The position numbers and the translations under genes are program-made. This document shows positions 11,905 to 24,025 of a stretch of DNA of 64,000 bases, in pieces. The DNA is from Akebia trifoliata (lineage: Eukaryota; Streptophyta; Magnoliopsida; Ranunculales; Lardizabalaceae). Every line of letters begins with the position of its first letter. Position 1 is the stretch's first letter. Below the pieces are notes generated by a model, which did not search any database, was not told the origin of the DNA, and saw nothing but the letters and a program-made list of their open reading frames with translations. The DNA is taken from assembly GCA_017979445.1 (NCBI GenBank), contig CM030708.1, forward strand, positions 31,128,721-31,192,720. Direction: 5' to 3'.

Positions 11905-12903
11905 TGAAGGAATCTGAATTTATTGATAATTCTTGGATGAATATTTTATAAACCCCTACAGGGCATGTATAAACATTACATCAACCAAGATATGTGGAAA
12001 CTAGCCTAATATAAATATTCTAGAATATCTTAATTGATATATTCTAAATATAAATAAATATTCTTGAATATCTTGATTGATATATTCTAAATATGTCATC
12101 CCCCATCACAACCTTCCATTTGTAATGAGAAACACTAGCAATGATACATTGTATCTCATGCACTTTAATATAATATTTCTTATTCTCTAACACCCTCCCT
12201 CAATTGCATGGCCCTTTGAAGAAGGAATATGCAACTGGTTATGGTTGTTATTGATCTCAGAAAGTAAAATGTTCATTCATGGCCAAAAATCCAATCGTTC
12301 TTGTTGGTGATCACCGTCTTTCTATGAAGTCCATTAGTGTCAAATCCCGCTCATTTTTTGAATCTGTCGGAGCTAGTGGCCCACTAGATAAGATATGTCG
12401 TGATTCTTCTCTGAAGCATACGAAGTAGGATCATGTGGCTTACAAAAGAACTCTCATGGGAGAGGTTTAAGATAAAAAGAAAATAGAGATCATGAGATGT
12501 AAGTGAATGGACTAGGGAGATCCATAAAAATATAAAGGAAGGTGTGATTTTTATTGAATAAAACTAAAGTAGTAATAGAATAGAAGAAAGAAAAAAAAAG
12601 ATTTAGGTTCAGCGATGGCACCATTGAGGTGCTCAATGGAGCTAGAGCTCTGATACCATGAAGAAATCTGAATTTATTGATAATTCTTGGATGAATATTT
12701 TATAAACCCCTACAGAGTATATATAAATATTACATCAACCAAGATATATGAAAACTAGCCTAATATAAATATTTTAGAATATCCTGATTGATATATTCTA
12801 ACTATATCATCCCCCATCACAACCTTCCATTTGTGATGAGATACACTAGCAATGATACAGTGCATCTCATGCACCTTAATACAATGCTTCCTATTCTCTA
12901 ACA
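11905..12903 (-). mobile_element. Small non-autonomous LTR element (TRIM-like)
   Basis: Direct repeats 11905-12192 (288 bp) and 12659-12903 (245 bp) flank about 466 bp that lacks a protein domain. On the minus strand the LTR reads TGTTAGAGAATA at one end and GATTTCTTCA at the other (TG...CA). The primer-binding site TGGTATCAGAGC (12658-12647) abuts the 5' LTR, as in tRNA-Met-primed Copia-type elements. A purine tract GAGGGAGGG abuts the 3' LTR. The 43-bp length difference between LTRs matches a local tandem duplication in the first repeat (around 12017-12097). The flanks TATATAA on both sides could be the target duplication, but AT-richness makes this uncertain. Confidence 0.85.
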
Positions 12904-13336
12904 TATATAAAAAAGTGTGCACAATTCTTTTGAGACCGCTCCACTAACAACAGGTCTAAAAATAGGCACAAGAATCCAATAGAACTAAATCTACCTTAAC
13001 CTAATTCAGAAATCCTAATCAGGATTCCAATTAGCATATTTTACCAGATACCACAATTCAAAAATATCTAAATAATGGAACCACATACATAATAGGTTCT
13101 AAAATTCTACAACGAATCCAAAATTTTGTTGTTTCCTAAAGTTTTCCCATCAAAACTGGTCAAGGAAACATACTTATCACTTAGCAAGCCAAATAAATTG
13201 CACCAACAAAAATTATAATAAAAAACTAAAAACCCAAAAAAAAAAATAATAATAATTGCAGGAAGAACATCATTTCAGTCCAATAGCAAGGTTTACCAGC
13301 TAAACTGTGAAGGTGTTTCTGTGTGTGTGTTTTTCC

Positions 13337-13530
13337 AAACAAATAGGCAAACCAGGAAATTTATAAAGAAAATGGAGTTTCAAAGCAAAACCCATTAAAA
13401 ATAAAAGACACCCATTGAAAAAAAACTGGAATCCAACTAAACAAATAGGCAAACCTAAAAATTGATAAAGAAAATGGAGTTTCAAAGCAAAACCCATTAA
13501 AAATAAAAGACACCCATTGAAGAAAAACTT
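13337..13530. repeat. Tandem duplication, period about 102 bp
   Basis: AAACAAATAGGCAAACC begins at 13337 and again at 13439. Both copies continue through TGGAGTTTCAAAGCAAAACC and AAAAGACACCCATTGAA with few differences. The close match suggests a fairly recent local duplication. No coding function is evident. Confidence 0.9.
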
Positions 13531-14051
13531 TATTTTTGAATTCTTAAATACCTCTTAAGTCCTCAAATCCACGAAAATATCGTGTTTGAAGTTCAAGCTT
13601 TAACAGGGTCAGCTCCCTCTTTTCAACAGAGAACATTATAAACTGAAAAAAAAAAATGATCCACACATCCAATCCTGTAGAGAAAGTGCTCTCATGAGAG
13701 AGAGATGTCAGAACTGAGTTGGGTGAGTGCCAATTGCAAGCTGTACAGTAACAATTTTCCAACATTTCTAGCGTTACATTTAGAGGCTCAGAATATGCCA
13801 CGTGGATAATTTATTCCCACAAATATATCGGTTCAGATTCATATATTCCGACTTATCTACATAACGAATACAATACATCTTATATTACCACGTGTCACAC
13901 TTGCTTAAATCATTATCCCTGGCATATTTGGCCCACCTCTGAGTGGACCTGTACACATCAAACCATGATTGGTGATTTCTATCAAAGATTCCAACTTGAG
14001 ATTTCTTTTTTTATACATCGGTATTCAACTTCCCCATTGTTTAAAGAAAAA

Positions 14052-14351
14052 CTTTCCTAACTAATTTAGTAAAGATTTGTAAGTTACTAAAAGCAATCCA
14101 ACACAACAGCCTTCTAAGTTGCTTAGAAAAATTCTGATAAAAAATAAAATGTAAAAAATCGAAAAATATTTTATAAATTAGGACTCCAGAACTTTTACAC
14201 ATCTCCTAAACTTATAAGTGAAAAATAATTTTATTATGTATTTTTTTTTTTTTTAAGTTCATAAAATTTTATTTTGGGATCATGTTTTTGTATGCCACGA
14301 GTTCAGTCTAAGAACACTTACTGAGGGTGAAATCCTTACTAACTAAGAAAG
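14052..14351. mobile_element. MITE, TTACTAACTTAGTAA-type termini, copy 1
   Basis: The left end reads CTTTCCTAACTAATTTAGTA and the right end, reverse-complemented, reads CTTTCTTAGTTAGTAAGGAT. The second copy at 48711-49084 shares these termini and the internal phrases GTGAGGGCGAAATC/GAGGGTGAAATCC. No coding capacity. The superfamily was not determined. Confidence 0.6.
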
Positions 14352-15351
14352 ACTAGTCGGAATTTTTCTTTAGCTCTCGTGGCATTTAAACAAGTGGTTG
14401 GTTTTTTCTTTAATTTTTATCCCACATTCTTGTTATTTAACTGCTTCACTTAAAATCAAAATTGGGTCTACAGATCCCAAAAAAATATTGTTTGTTTGGA
14501 GCGTAAGATTCCAGCTTTGACTCTTATTCACTTGCTTCAAAGGGGGGCGGATGCACAGTTCTGAATCATGTTTTAAAAATCAGTACAATTTCTCGGGTGG
14601 GCCCTTCGATCAGTGGGTCAAATCGGTCAGACCCAAAAAGGAAATGTTAAAAAGAATTTTTTTTTACTTCTTCCCAAAATCAGATAATTTCTTCTAATGC
14701 CACAAGATGTAAATTACAATGTTTTAAGAACTTTTACATCTTTTTTTCTCCATTTGGATTTGATTTTAAAATTTAAGAGTTTAATGGTCCTTCATTTTCA
14801 AAGCATGCATCAAGTGTAAAGAAATTATTATTTTTTACTTTAAATTTAACTTACACATGAATTTTTTAGGGTTATAATGTTATTTTTTCATTGTGATTAT
14901 CCATTTAATCAATTTTTTTTCTAATTTATAAGAGAAGACCTTAAGTCAAGTAGGCATATCATCAATTTCATAACACTAGAGGCATGTCGAATATTTACTA
15001 AATTTTCAAAGAGCATGTTAAAATTCATCTAAAAATTGGACCGGTCCTTTCACAAATCTGGTTTGGTTTTTGGATAAATTGATTGAATTGGTAGAATCAA
15101 TTGGGCCAATTGGATTTTCTTTTTTAGTTGACTCCAACTCCACCCTTAGAAGATAGTGGGTTTGGCCAACCTAGTTAGATTGGACATTTGGTCCTATTTT
15201 TAAATCATTGATTCTGAAAAATGACAATTCTTTTATAATATAACACATATCTCGAGGTTGTCTTTGGATTGACGTTGATCAAAACTCTGGCTAGGGATTG
15301 ATCTAACTAAGCCCTAAACTAGTCCTAAAAGTTTGGTGGTCCCTTATCACG

Positions 15352-15771
15352 TAGGGCTGTAACCCCGGTCTGAAGAGCCCTCAATCAGAGCGTTGACCCA
15401 GATCTTATTAACTCAAGTTTGAACTTCTAAACTCGTGTTTTGTTCGAAATTGCTCAAGTTGGGTAGTTTTGGATGTGTTGGGCTTGTTAAACAATATTGA
15501 TTTTGTTTTAATTAGTCAAGAAAAATTATATCTTAAACAAAAATATATAACAAATATAAATATTATATTTTAAATAAAGAGTATTAAAAATATTAAAAAA
15601 TATAACATAAAAAATATTCTTGTATTATTATCCTCAAGTTGAAGTTAAGTTGCGTTACTTGAAACCTTAACTTGAGTTCAACCCTCATTAAGGTCGGATT
15701 GAATTGTAATCTTGGCCCAACCTCATCCATCAATCAAGTTGTACAGGTCAATCCGCCCAAGTTGCAACCCT
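15352..15771. mobile_element. hAT-like MITE with TAGGGCTGTAA termini
   Basis: The left end is TAGGGCTGTAACCCCGG. The reverse complement of the right end is AAGGGTTGCAACTTGGGC. The interior is AT-rich without a long ORF. TAGGGNTG termini are common in plant hAT-derived MITEs; assignment rests on that resemblance only. Confidence 0.5.
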
Positions 15772-16237
15772 TTTATCATGGATTATTTGGTCAAGTACAG
15801 GTTAGGGTTCGAGCTTCATAAAATTTGATTATAATTTTTTTTACAATACTTTATAAATCATATTTTGGATAATCTGCAAATATATATGTCATAAAATTTT
15901 TATTTTAGCAATGTTATTTGTATAAAAAGATTAAATTAAAACAATGAATAAACTAGAATTTTCAAATTTCTTGCTACGAGAGTCAATAATTTTGCAATAT
16001 ATCTCCAAACTCGAGAAAACCTTTCGAATTTTGGGTGAGTTATCAAAACATGCAATAAAATCATTTTATTTACAGAAAAATAAGATTTTTTTTATAAATG
16101 ATTAAAAAATTATTAATAAATATCATAAGTATCTCTAATATTAATATTATCTTCTCATTTAAAAAAATAATAATAGTTACCACTATATTAGAAAAAAATG
16201 ATTTGGAAAATATTTTTATGAGTCCGTAAATGGAAAA

Positions 16238-16405
16238 TGCCGAGGTAACATTGAAATCAACATCATTTCACACATTGTTGATGTGTATGTGAGCACCAAA
16301 TCATAGATATTTTCCATCAAGATACGAGTGAAACGCATCTGTGGTTCTATGCACACCTCAACGTCAGTAATGTGTGAAATGATGTCAATCTCAATCTCAC
16401 TCCAC
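16238..16405. mobile_element. Shared-hairpin MITE, copy 1
   Basis: The left arm TGCCGAGGTAACATTGAAAT pairs with GTGGAGTGAGATTGAGATTG from the right end. Inner arms ATCATTTCACACATT/AATGTGTGAAATGAT are exactly complementary. The core carries the family hairpin ATAGATATTTTCCATCAAGA...GTGAAACGCATCTGTGG. Confidence 0.75.
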
Positions 16406-16968
16406 TGAATAGAATTAAACAAGGACTACCATTATTTAAAATGATCAGATTCATGGCATCAAATCCACAATAAGAAACATAGGTCCAATTTGCCAACTAG
16501 AAAGATGTCCTGACCCTTGGATCATAATCATTGTGGACCCCAAGATGCATAACTCCATGTGACCAATCACTTTCATTTGAGTTAATGGTTTGGCCCACCT
16601 AGAAGCCCATTTAAGGGCTTATCCGTTTAAATGACACGTGGTGAACTCAAATTTTCCTATCCACAAGTTTGTCCATCAGGAATGCTGTAGAAACAGTTTG
16701 CCCTGTAACATCATCAGCACCATTGAAACAAATCTAATTAAGAGTGGGTAGGGACGCTGTCTTTCAAAATGTTATTGATATTGTTTATTGTTGTAGATAA
16801 ATCCAAAAGGTCTCTTTCATGGCAGAGCTTCCCCTTAAGTCCTACTTTAGGTAATCTAAGGGCGTGTTTGAAGAGCATCTTTATGCAATGATGTGAATTT
16901 TAGGGAGAATACATTTTAAACTACATGGCCTTTTTTTTTTTTTTTTTTTCTCATAAACAATTTTTTTT

Positions 16969-17561
16969 AGTATGGTGTCAATGGGTCGGTTCCGGTTTGG
17001 TTCCTAAGGTAATTAGAATCAGAATCGTTAAATTTTTTTGATTTTGATTATTGTTGATTTCAGTTCTAAAATAACTTAATCGAAACTATCAAAAAATACG
17101 AGGACCTATAGATTTCAAATAAGAAAAAAAATATTTCAAATCACTATAATTTTTTTTTTCCTTTCAAAAAATTAAAATATTATTAAAAAAATTATTGGCG
17201 TAGTTAAAATTTGTTGTACTAAAAGAATAAAAAATTAAATTAAATTTATCTTCTTTAAAAGTAATCAATTTTTAAAATAGATGGTCCATTTTAAGTTTCA
17301 ATCTATAGTTTATATGAGAAATTAAAGAGTTTTATATAACATGCATTAATTTTGAAAAAATAAATACTTTAAATCATCTATGGTATAAAAAGATATAACA
17401 AATATATCAATTCCATGTATCCCTTGGATAGAACCTAAGGGTTCTTATTCCTATTGGTTTGGTTCACTTTAATAGATTCCAATAAAAGGGAATCGAATTG
17501 GGGTTTTTGTTCTAATTCCAATTCAATTATGATTAAATGGGTACCCGTTGACACCCCTACT
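16969..17561. mobile_element. hAT-like MITE with GGTGTCAAYGGG termini
   Basis: The left end AGTATGGTGTCAATGGGTCG mirrors the right end, whose reverse complement is AGTAGGGGTGTCAACGGGTA. The interior has further imperfect inverted similarity (GGTTCC, AATTCGATTCC-type runs). No protein domain. The TAGGGGTGTCAA end is typical of plant hAT-derived MITEs. Confidence 0.6.
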
Positions 17562-18406
17562 TCAGTTTGGGAGTAGTATTTGGTTAGTTTGATGTATATA
17601 TGTTTTGTCAAGGGACAATGACCCCAAAGGCCTATTTTCTTGAAAATATGTACTAAAACGTCTCTTTTTAAAAAATATAGACTTTTTAGTACTCATTTTA
17701 TTGAATATTAACTTAAAAATTTTTTTTGAAGCGAATGCCATAATTATCCTTTCAACCAATTTTGAGGTTTAAATAACATATTTATTTGTGAATAGTTGAA
17801 GTAATCCTATGTTTTAAAATTAATGACATGCCCCTTGACTATAGTCATCTTTTATAACAATGAAAAAATGTAAAAATCCTTATTTTCTCTTCCCAAAATT
17901 AGTGATTTTTAACTCAAATAGATGATGATGATGGAGATGAGTATGGTTATTATTATCGTCAAACTAATTTCATCAATATATAATAAATTTACTAAAAAGT
18001 ATAAATAATTTTAAATAATTAAAACTTTACTTGAATGTTCATCGAATTGATTCAACTAAAAAATCAAAAGTCTATTTAAATGAGTCAAATAAAATTATAT
18101 TGAATTTATAACTAGATTTTAATAAATAAAATATTTATTTTTTATTTTTCACAAAAATATTAATAATCAAATAAATTGTTCAAGTTTTTTATTTGACTCA
18201 ATTTTGTAAAATTGTTAAAAAGAGTATTATTTCAAGTACTTTTCTTAAAATTATCTTCAAAAAATTCTAAATCGGTGAATATTTTATTAAGTGGGATTTA
18301 AATGGTTCATATTCTTTTATAAGAGACTAATCAGAATATATTCTCAACAAAGAGTCCCTCATAGTTATTGTCCCTTTTGTTAATTTGGCATAGACTCATG
18401 TTAGAA

Positions 18407-18557
18407 TGACCTAAAAATTGGACCTCATATCGCACATCTTGAAGTGAAAGTGAATAGGAATCATAGATGCTTTTCACTCATACCTCAACAAAAGTACTTA
18501 TGATTTCTATTCACTTTCACGACAAGGTGTGCGATGTGAGGTTCAATCTTGAGGTCA
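18407..18557. mobile_element. Foldback member of the shared-hairpin MITE family
   Basis: Nearly the whole element is a hairpin. The left arm has TGACCTAAAAATTGGACCTC and GTGAAAGTGAATAGGAATCA. The reverse complement of the right end has TGACCTCAAGATTGAACCTC and GTGAAAGTGAATAGAAATCA. Arms are about 65 bp, with a loop holding the family core GATGCTTTTCACTCATACCT. Confidence 0.8.
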
Positions 18558-18946
18558 CGTCAGCTTTATTCTATGACATATTTTTCCCTTGTTTTTATTG
18601 AATTTTGATTTCTACAAGGTCAAGAATTGATCTGATTTTATTTGTACACTATGCTATAGTTGGTAGAACCACACATCACTATAAAAGAACATGAACCAAG
18701 AGAATTTGTAGGCATCCCCAGTGCTTGATTGCCAAAGCTGTTGCAAATAAATGCCAATGTACAGTCATTTTCATCATTTGTAATCAATAACATAAGATAT
18801 TTCTATTACTTTCGTGCGTTAAAAGAAAAAATCTTCAAACAACATTGTGAGACAATAGGTACACTAGCGGTTGTGTGTACAAGACCGATTTGTCCATTTC
18901 TTGGGAAACCTGTAATGGCCCTATCAGATGATGAGACTCGGCACGT

Positions 18947-19380
18947 TAGGGTTGTCAATGGATCAGGTCTGGATCGGATCAGGGTTGATTTGATACCAAT
19001 CCAATAAGGATTGGATTCTTAGACTTGGAACTAATCTGATAAATATCGGATCAGACTCTTATCGAGTTGGGTTTTTTCGGATCTCAATATTAGGGTCAAA
19101 ATCTTAATCCAATAACAATCGATCGGGTATGGATCGGGCCAAATCTGATTTGATATAAAGAAAATCTAACTAAAATTCATATATATATAATGTAATTTAT
19201 GTACTCTGATAGTTTCTCAAATTGTGTACTTATCGGATTGGGGCATGGTTGATTCAGATCTGATATAATTTCAAAACCTTATCAAATTGGATCCTTATAG
19301 TAATCCAAGTCATTGATTCAAATCCGAAGTTATCAGAAAGGATCATATTTCGGTCTAATACGACCCATTTACAGTCCTAG
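18947..19380. mobile_element. hAT-like MITE with TAGGNYTGT termini
   Basis: The left end is TAGGGTTGTCAATGG and the reverse complement of the right end is TAGGACTGTAAATGG. The interior repeats GGATCGG and TCTGAT motifs and lacks a long ORF. Similar GGATCGGATC-type fragments occur near 28513, 40680 and 42100. Confidence 0.6.
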
Positions 19381-19552
19381 GGCATATTATGATATTATAT
19401 TATACTTTTGAAAGGGTTGTTATGAGGAAAATTTTTTCAATCCCAAATAGAATCAACAAAAAACTGTGAGAACGTATTTCTCGAGAATTCATAGGTGTAA
19501 GTAATAGTAAATTTGATTAGTTTTTTTAAGGGCTTTTCAACTTTCACTAATA

Positions 19553-19716
19553 TTGGGGTGACATTGGATTTATTGCGATTCTCGCATTTCTGACGTGGAG
19601 CTGCACACATAATCGTAGATGCTTTTTATTTATATCTTGAGAAAATAATCTATGATTTTGTGCGTACCCCACATTAGAAATGTGAGAATCACAGTAACGC
19701 CCAATGTCACCTCGGC
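19553..19716. mobile_element. Shared-hairpin MITE, copy 3
   Basis: Terminal arms GGGGTGACATTGG and CCAATGTCACCTC are complementary. Inner arms GATTCTCGCATTTCTGACGT and the CATTAGAAATGTGAGAATCA side also pair. The core reads CGTAGATGCTTTTTATTTAT, then CTTGAGAAAATAATCTATGA, matching the family hairpin. Confidence 0.75.
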
Positions 19717-21627
19717 ACAAGTCTTTGATTTTTGAGGGATGTTGTATGCTAGGACCAATAATTATGGATACATACATTGAATTTCATTAAACGTGAATCT
19801 AGAATATTGTGATCTCTTGAAAGTTCAGTTGGAAATAATTTATTGGGCTTCTCTGCAATCAATAGAGCTTTAAATAAGCAAAATCTTCTAAAACAATAAA
19901 GATTAGATAAAAGATTTAATAACCGAAGATGTTGGAAGCCATTAAATTTCACATCTTGTTTGAGATATCCCACCATATTCTTCCGGAAATGAAGACTCCT
20001 TGGGTCTATGTTACATCTTTTGGAGGCTCTTTAATTTGTGCTTCAAGTGTTGGGATCATTTTTTGCTTTTTTTTTTTTTTTGTTTTTATTTATTTTTGCT
20101 GTGAGGCTTTCCAAAAAAATATGAAATATATATATTTCATACTGAACCAAATCACCTCAAAGCTATCGGTTTGATTCGATTTGAACCGGACCAAGTTGCA
20201 CCCCTAGCTATAAGTGCCTACTACCACACAATATCACTCGTCTCCGCACATTTACAAAGTTAATTCTTTTATTATTAGTTGATTTATTATTTCGCACTAA
20301 TTTTTGAAAGTAAATCTGCATGTATATATAATTTTTTTTTGCTAACTGAGTGTCTGGACTAGCTTGCACGCACTACGACTAATCTCAGGGAGGACTATCA
20401 CAGCAACCCGCCACCATGGTCCCCCAATTAAATCGTGAGAAAAATCCAAGAAAGAAATCAAACCCGTGACGTGCGCCTAACCCACAGCTTCACGTGCTCT
20501 TACAATGTAGCACAGATACAACAGATGAGAGAGAACTATCTTGAAAAAAAATTAATATCTCAATTTCTTGTGATCAAGACATAGATCTAAATAAAACAAT
20601 AAAAAACAAAAAACAAAAAAATAGTTTTTTATCTCCAAATCCATGTCTTTGAAAATGAACCAATACTGAGCACCCAATATTTTAAGTGTGGGATCTAACT
20701 GTGTGGCTAATGTGGCACTCTCTCACTTGTTGTAGCAAATGTGGCACTTTCTCATTTGTTGGATCTGTGCTACAGGGTTCTACAGATGACACACTTCCAT
20801 AATTTATACCATAGGCAACAACGTAACTATTTTAGAGTAATAAATAATTATCAATTAGAAATAAATACTTAACTGGTATATAGGAAGAGGATAAAACTTA
20901 AGAGTACTACCCTACTCCCTACTTAGATTTCTTTCTCCTCTTTTTGGGTTTCCAAATATTACCTTCATGAATTTTCCGTTTTTTGTAAAATAAATTTTAA
21001 ATTTTTTAAACATATATATTTTTAAAATGATTTGATTATGAAACTGAGTCGAAGCAACGCAAAACCCAAATCAAACCTAAGTCCAAAATTTTTGATTATA
21101 TTTCGATTTAAACAAGACCCGACAAATTCAAAAATTCGGTAATGTTTGGTTGGGTTGGAGCCGAATGTACATCCCTACTTAGAGTAACTTTGACGCACTC
21201 GGGCTCATAGTAGGCATCCCAACTCCCTTTTTGCAGTGCTAGAGCCACAAGGAGGGACACACCAGTGCACTTGGGCTCTGACTCTCACTTCAAATTTTTT
21301 TAGTGAGAGAAAATTCAATAGGTAAATGTAGAGAGTGGATTTCTCTGTCTCTTTTTCCCTTTACTTGTCATGTAGGAAAAAATTATGGTAGTTCTAAGCC
21401 ATCTTAATGTAATTGCATTTTGTGGAAAAGTAAAAGAAAATATTAAAATATTTTTGAAAAACAATTTTGACCCGTAGGGTTTGAGTGCAAATCCCTTGAA
21501 TAAGCATAAGAGCCTATACAATAAAATATCCAGCATTTATATCATTCCTATTTGTGTTGGAAGTGCTCTTAACCTCCTCATTGCCATGGAAATTTTGAGA
21601 TGCCTCTCTAAAAAATAAATAAAGAAA

Positions 21628-22659
21628 TAGATTTGCTCCATTGACAATTGACTTTGACCAAAACTAATTTAAATATTCTAATGCGTGACATGGCGTTAGT
21701 GTAGTGTAAACAAAATCATTAAAATTGACATCAATTCTCACATTACTGGCGTGAAGGTGCCCACAACCACAAATACTTTTTTCTTGTATCTTGATGAAAA
21801 GCATCTCGACTCAGTAGTCTGTACACACATCCACATCAGCAATGTGTGAATCAATGTTAATTTTAATGTCACTCTAGCATTTTTCAAATAATAAACCTTA
21901 GAAGGGAAACTCCTCTCCTTCAAACCCTAAAAAGGTTCTCCTCTACTCATAATAAATAGGTTGGTAAGAGATCTTAGCATTATATTTTTGTAATTATTAT
22001 TTCCCATCTCCACTTGGGTTAGAGATTTATTTGGATTTTAATTTTGTTTTTTTTTTTCTTTTCTCTTGTGGTAATAAGAGGGGTATCTCAAGAATTTTTG
22101 GATTGGAATTTAGATTCAATTAAGTTCTGAATTGGTCAATAATTATGTCTCTAGATCAATTTATGGTTAACCCATTAGGTTATTTAAACATGTTTTTTAT
22201 CTTGGATCCTTGATCTTGTAGTTAGACACCCTAAACCAGATTAGACTGAAAAGGATAATCTAACATAGAGGAGAGAGATCTGTGTGGAAGAGAGATTTAC
22301 AGGACATTTAAGATCACAGAGACAGATTCTTGAGGAACTGGGGAGATTCATAGTGACAATGTCGGGGTTTGTGAGTAATTATTTAAGGATTGTGAAAGTT
22401 CTAAAAATAAAATATATATTATTAATTATAAAACATTATAATTGTGTATATTTTGTATTTTAAACATAATTACAAAACCATATTAAACATATTTTAAATC
22501 AACTCGTCATTGGAAATTTGGAACTTGGTGGCCAATAGATTTGCTTCCTTGACAATTGACTTTGACCAAATCTAGCTTCTATTCTAAATAATTTGAAATG
22601 TCCCTCTATCTAGATACAAATATGGATTTGCTCCCTTGACCATTGACTTTGACCAAATA
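21628..22659. repeat. Three dispersed copies of a W-box-bearing module
   Basis: ATTTGCTCCATTGACAATTG plus ACTTTGACCAAA (21631-21662) recurs at 22540-22570 with one change and at 22626-22657 as ATTTGCTCCCTTGACCATTG. Each holds two TTGAC (W-box core) motifs. Downstream of copies 1 and 3 there is a further shared stretch (CTCCTTCAAA followed by CCTA and AAGG). A shared-hairpin MITE sits within the copy-1 unit. This looks like duplicated promoter-type DNA. Confidence 0.6.
21690..21880. mobile_element. Shared-hairpin MITE, copy 4
   Basis: TTAAAATTGACATCAATTCT on the left pairs with the CAATGTTAATTTTAATGTCA side on the right. Inner arms carry CACATTACTGGCGTG and CACATCAGCAATGTG. The core is TCTTGATGAAAAGCATCTCG. 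The right end has CACTCTAGCA, as in the copy at 47709-47878. Confidence 0.7.
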
Positions 22660-22731
22660 TAACCACCTGGGCATGATGTCACTGCCCTTATAACAAACTC
22701 TCCTCCTTCAAAGCCTATGAAAGGGCACTCA

Positions 22732-22742
22732 CCATTTATAAA
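22732..22742 (+). promoter_or_regulatory. Candidate TATA box upstream of the V-ATPase G gene
   Basis: CATTTATAAACAC contains a good plant TATA sequence. It lies about 1.75 kb before the VHA-G start codon, just after W-box module copy 3. If the AG at 24456-24457 is a leader-exon acceptor, this could be the gene's core promoter with a long leader intron. That link is inference. Confidence 0.25.
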
Positions 22743-23089
22743 CACATAAGCACAGAGAGGCTCTTTGAAGGGAAAATTGTGAAATTTTGAAGAAGTGTCT
22801 GTACTTTTGGCAGATCAAATAGCAAACACAGCATATTTTGTCCGAGCGTGAGATACACTACAGGTTTTGGCGAAGCCCATCTAATAAACACAATCTCTCT
22901 TATTTCATTTTTCTTTCACTATGCTTTAGATTCTAATGTCTTAATATGATTGAAGCTTTTGAACCTTTTTAATGGAAATTTTTTTTTTTTAATTATTATT
23001 ATTTTTAGGTGTTTCTCAAACCCCCTTTGGTTAGAGATTTTATATGGATTGGTTGATAGGAAAATGATGGAATGACACAAACGGAGACA

Positions 23090-23203
23090 CAAGGGTGACA
23101 AAAAGGATGTGGTGGTGCACACATAACCGTAGATGCTTTTTACTCGTATCTTGCGAAAAAGCATCTATAGTAATGTGCACAGCACCACATCATTTTGACA
23201 ATA
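23090..23203. mobile_element. Shared-hairpin MITE, copy 5
   Basis: GTGACAAAAAGGATGTGGTG on the left pairs with CACCACATCATTTTGACAA on the right. The core CGTAGATGCTTTTTACTCGT, then CTTGCGAAAAAGCATCTATA, is an excellent small hairpin and the clearest copy of the family centre. Confidence 0.75.
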
Positions 23204-23742
23204 ATTTTTTTTTAATAAAATAAGATAGATTAGAAGATGCTTAGTAATAAATTCATGCTTTATTTATATAATAAGTATTTAATTCTAATTTTTTTTTTTA
23301 TAATCAAAATCTACTAAATCCTGGTTGACTCGGACGAGATTTTCAAATTATCATATGAGACATCTTGTTTATCTCACGCAATGATGTGAGTGTTAAGACA
23401 CATGGTATTTCAATATAGTTGTTGAACGAGACCAAGATGACTCGGGTGAGTCATCTCGGTCTCACAAGAGATTTAAAACCATGGTCACAAATGAACCTAA
23501 TTATTTGATGTGGGATGAATGTATACTCAAGAAGATAAAGCCATGATAAGAGGATAATAAGTTAGAAATAGAAGTAATAAAATATTTATTAAAACCAATA
23601 GTTGATATTACTTTTAGTTCTCAACATGAAGACTCTAAGATTAATGTAGGTACTTTAGTATAACTTATATTAAATTTTATTCATTTTGAAAACAGTATTA
23701 TTCTTATTATTTTAGGGTAAATTACCATTTCCAAGTTGAATA

Positions 23743-24025
23743 TGACAAAATTCCAATTATGACACACTGTTCATTTTAATTCCAAAAACGTGAAAAACCA
23801 TATCTCAAGTTTTACAAAGTGACAATCTTGCTAGTTTAAAGTAGCGAGATCATTGTGAACTTATGGGATCGTCACTTTTATAACCAATAAGATTGTTATT
23901 TTGAAAAAATATATCAGCAATCTTGCTACTTTAATCAACAAGATGGTCACTTTAAAAAACCTATGATCTAGCTCTTCATGTTTTGAGAATTAAAATGAAC
24001 AATTAGCCAGAAAGGAAATTTCGTC
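23743..24025. mobile_element. Foldback MITE with GACRAAATTYC termini
   Basis: The left arm GACAAAATTCCAATTATGAC and then TGTTCATTTTAATTCC are mirrored on the right by GACGAAATTTCCTTTCTGGC and TGTTCATTTTAATTCTC (reverse-complemented). The interior contains repeated CAATCTTGCTA motifs. No ORF. Confidence 0.65.
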
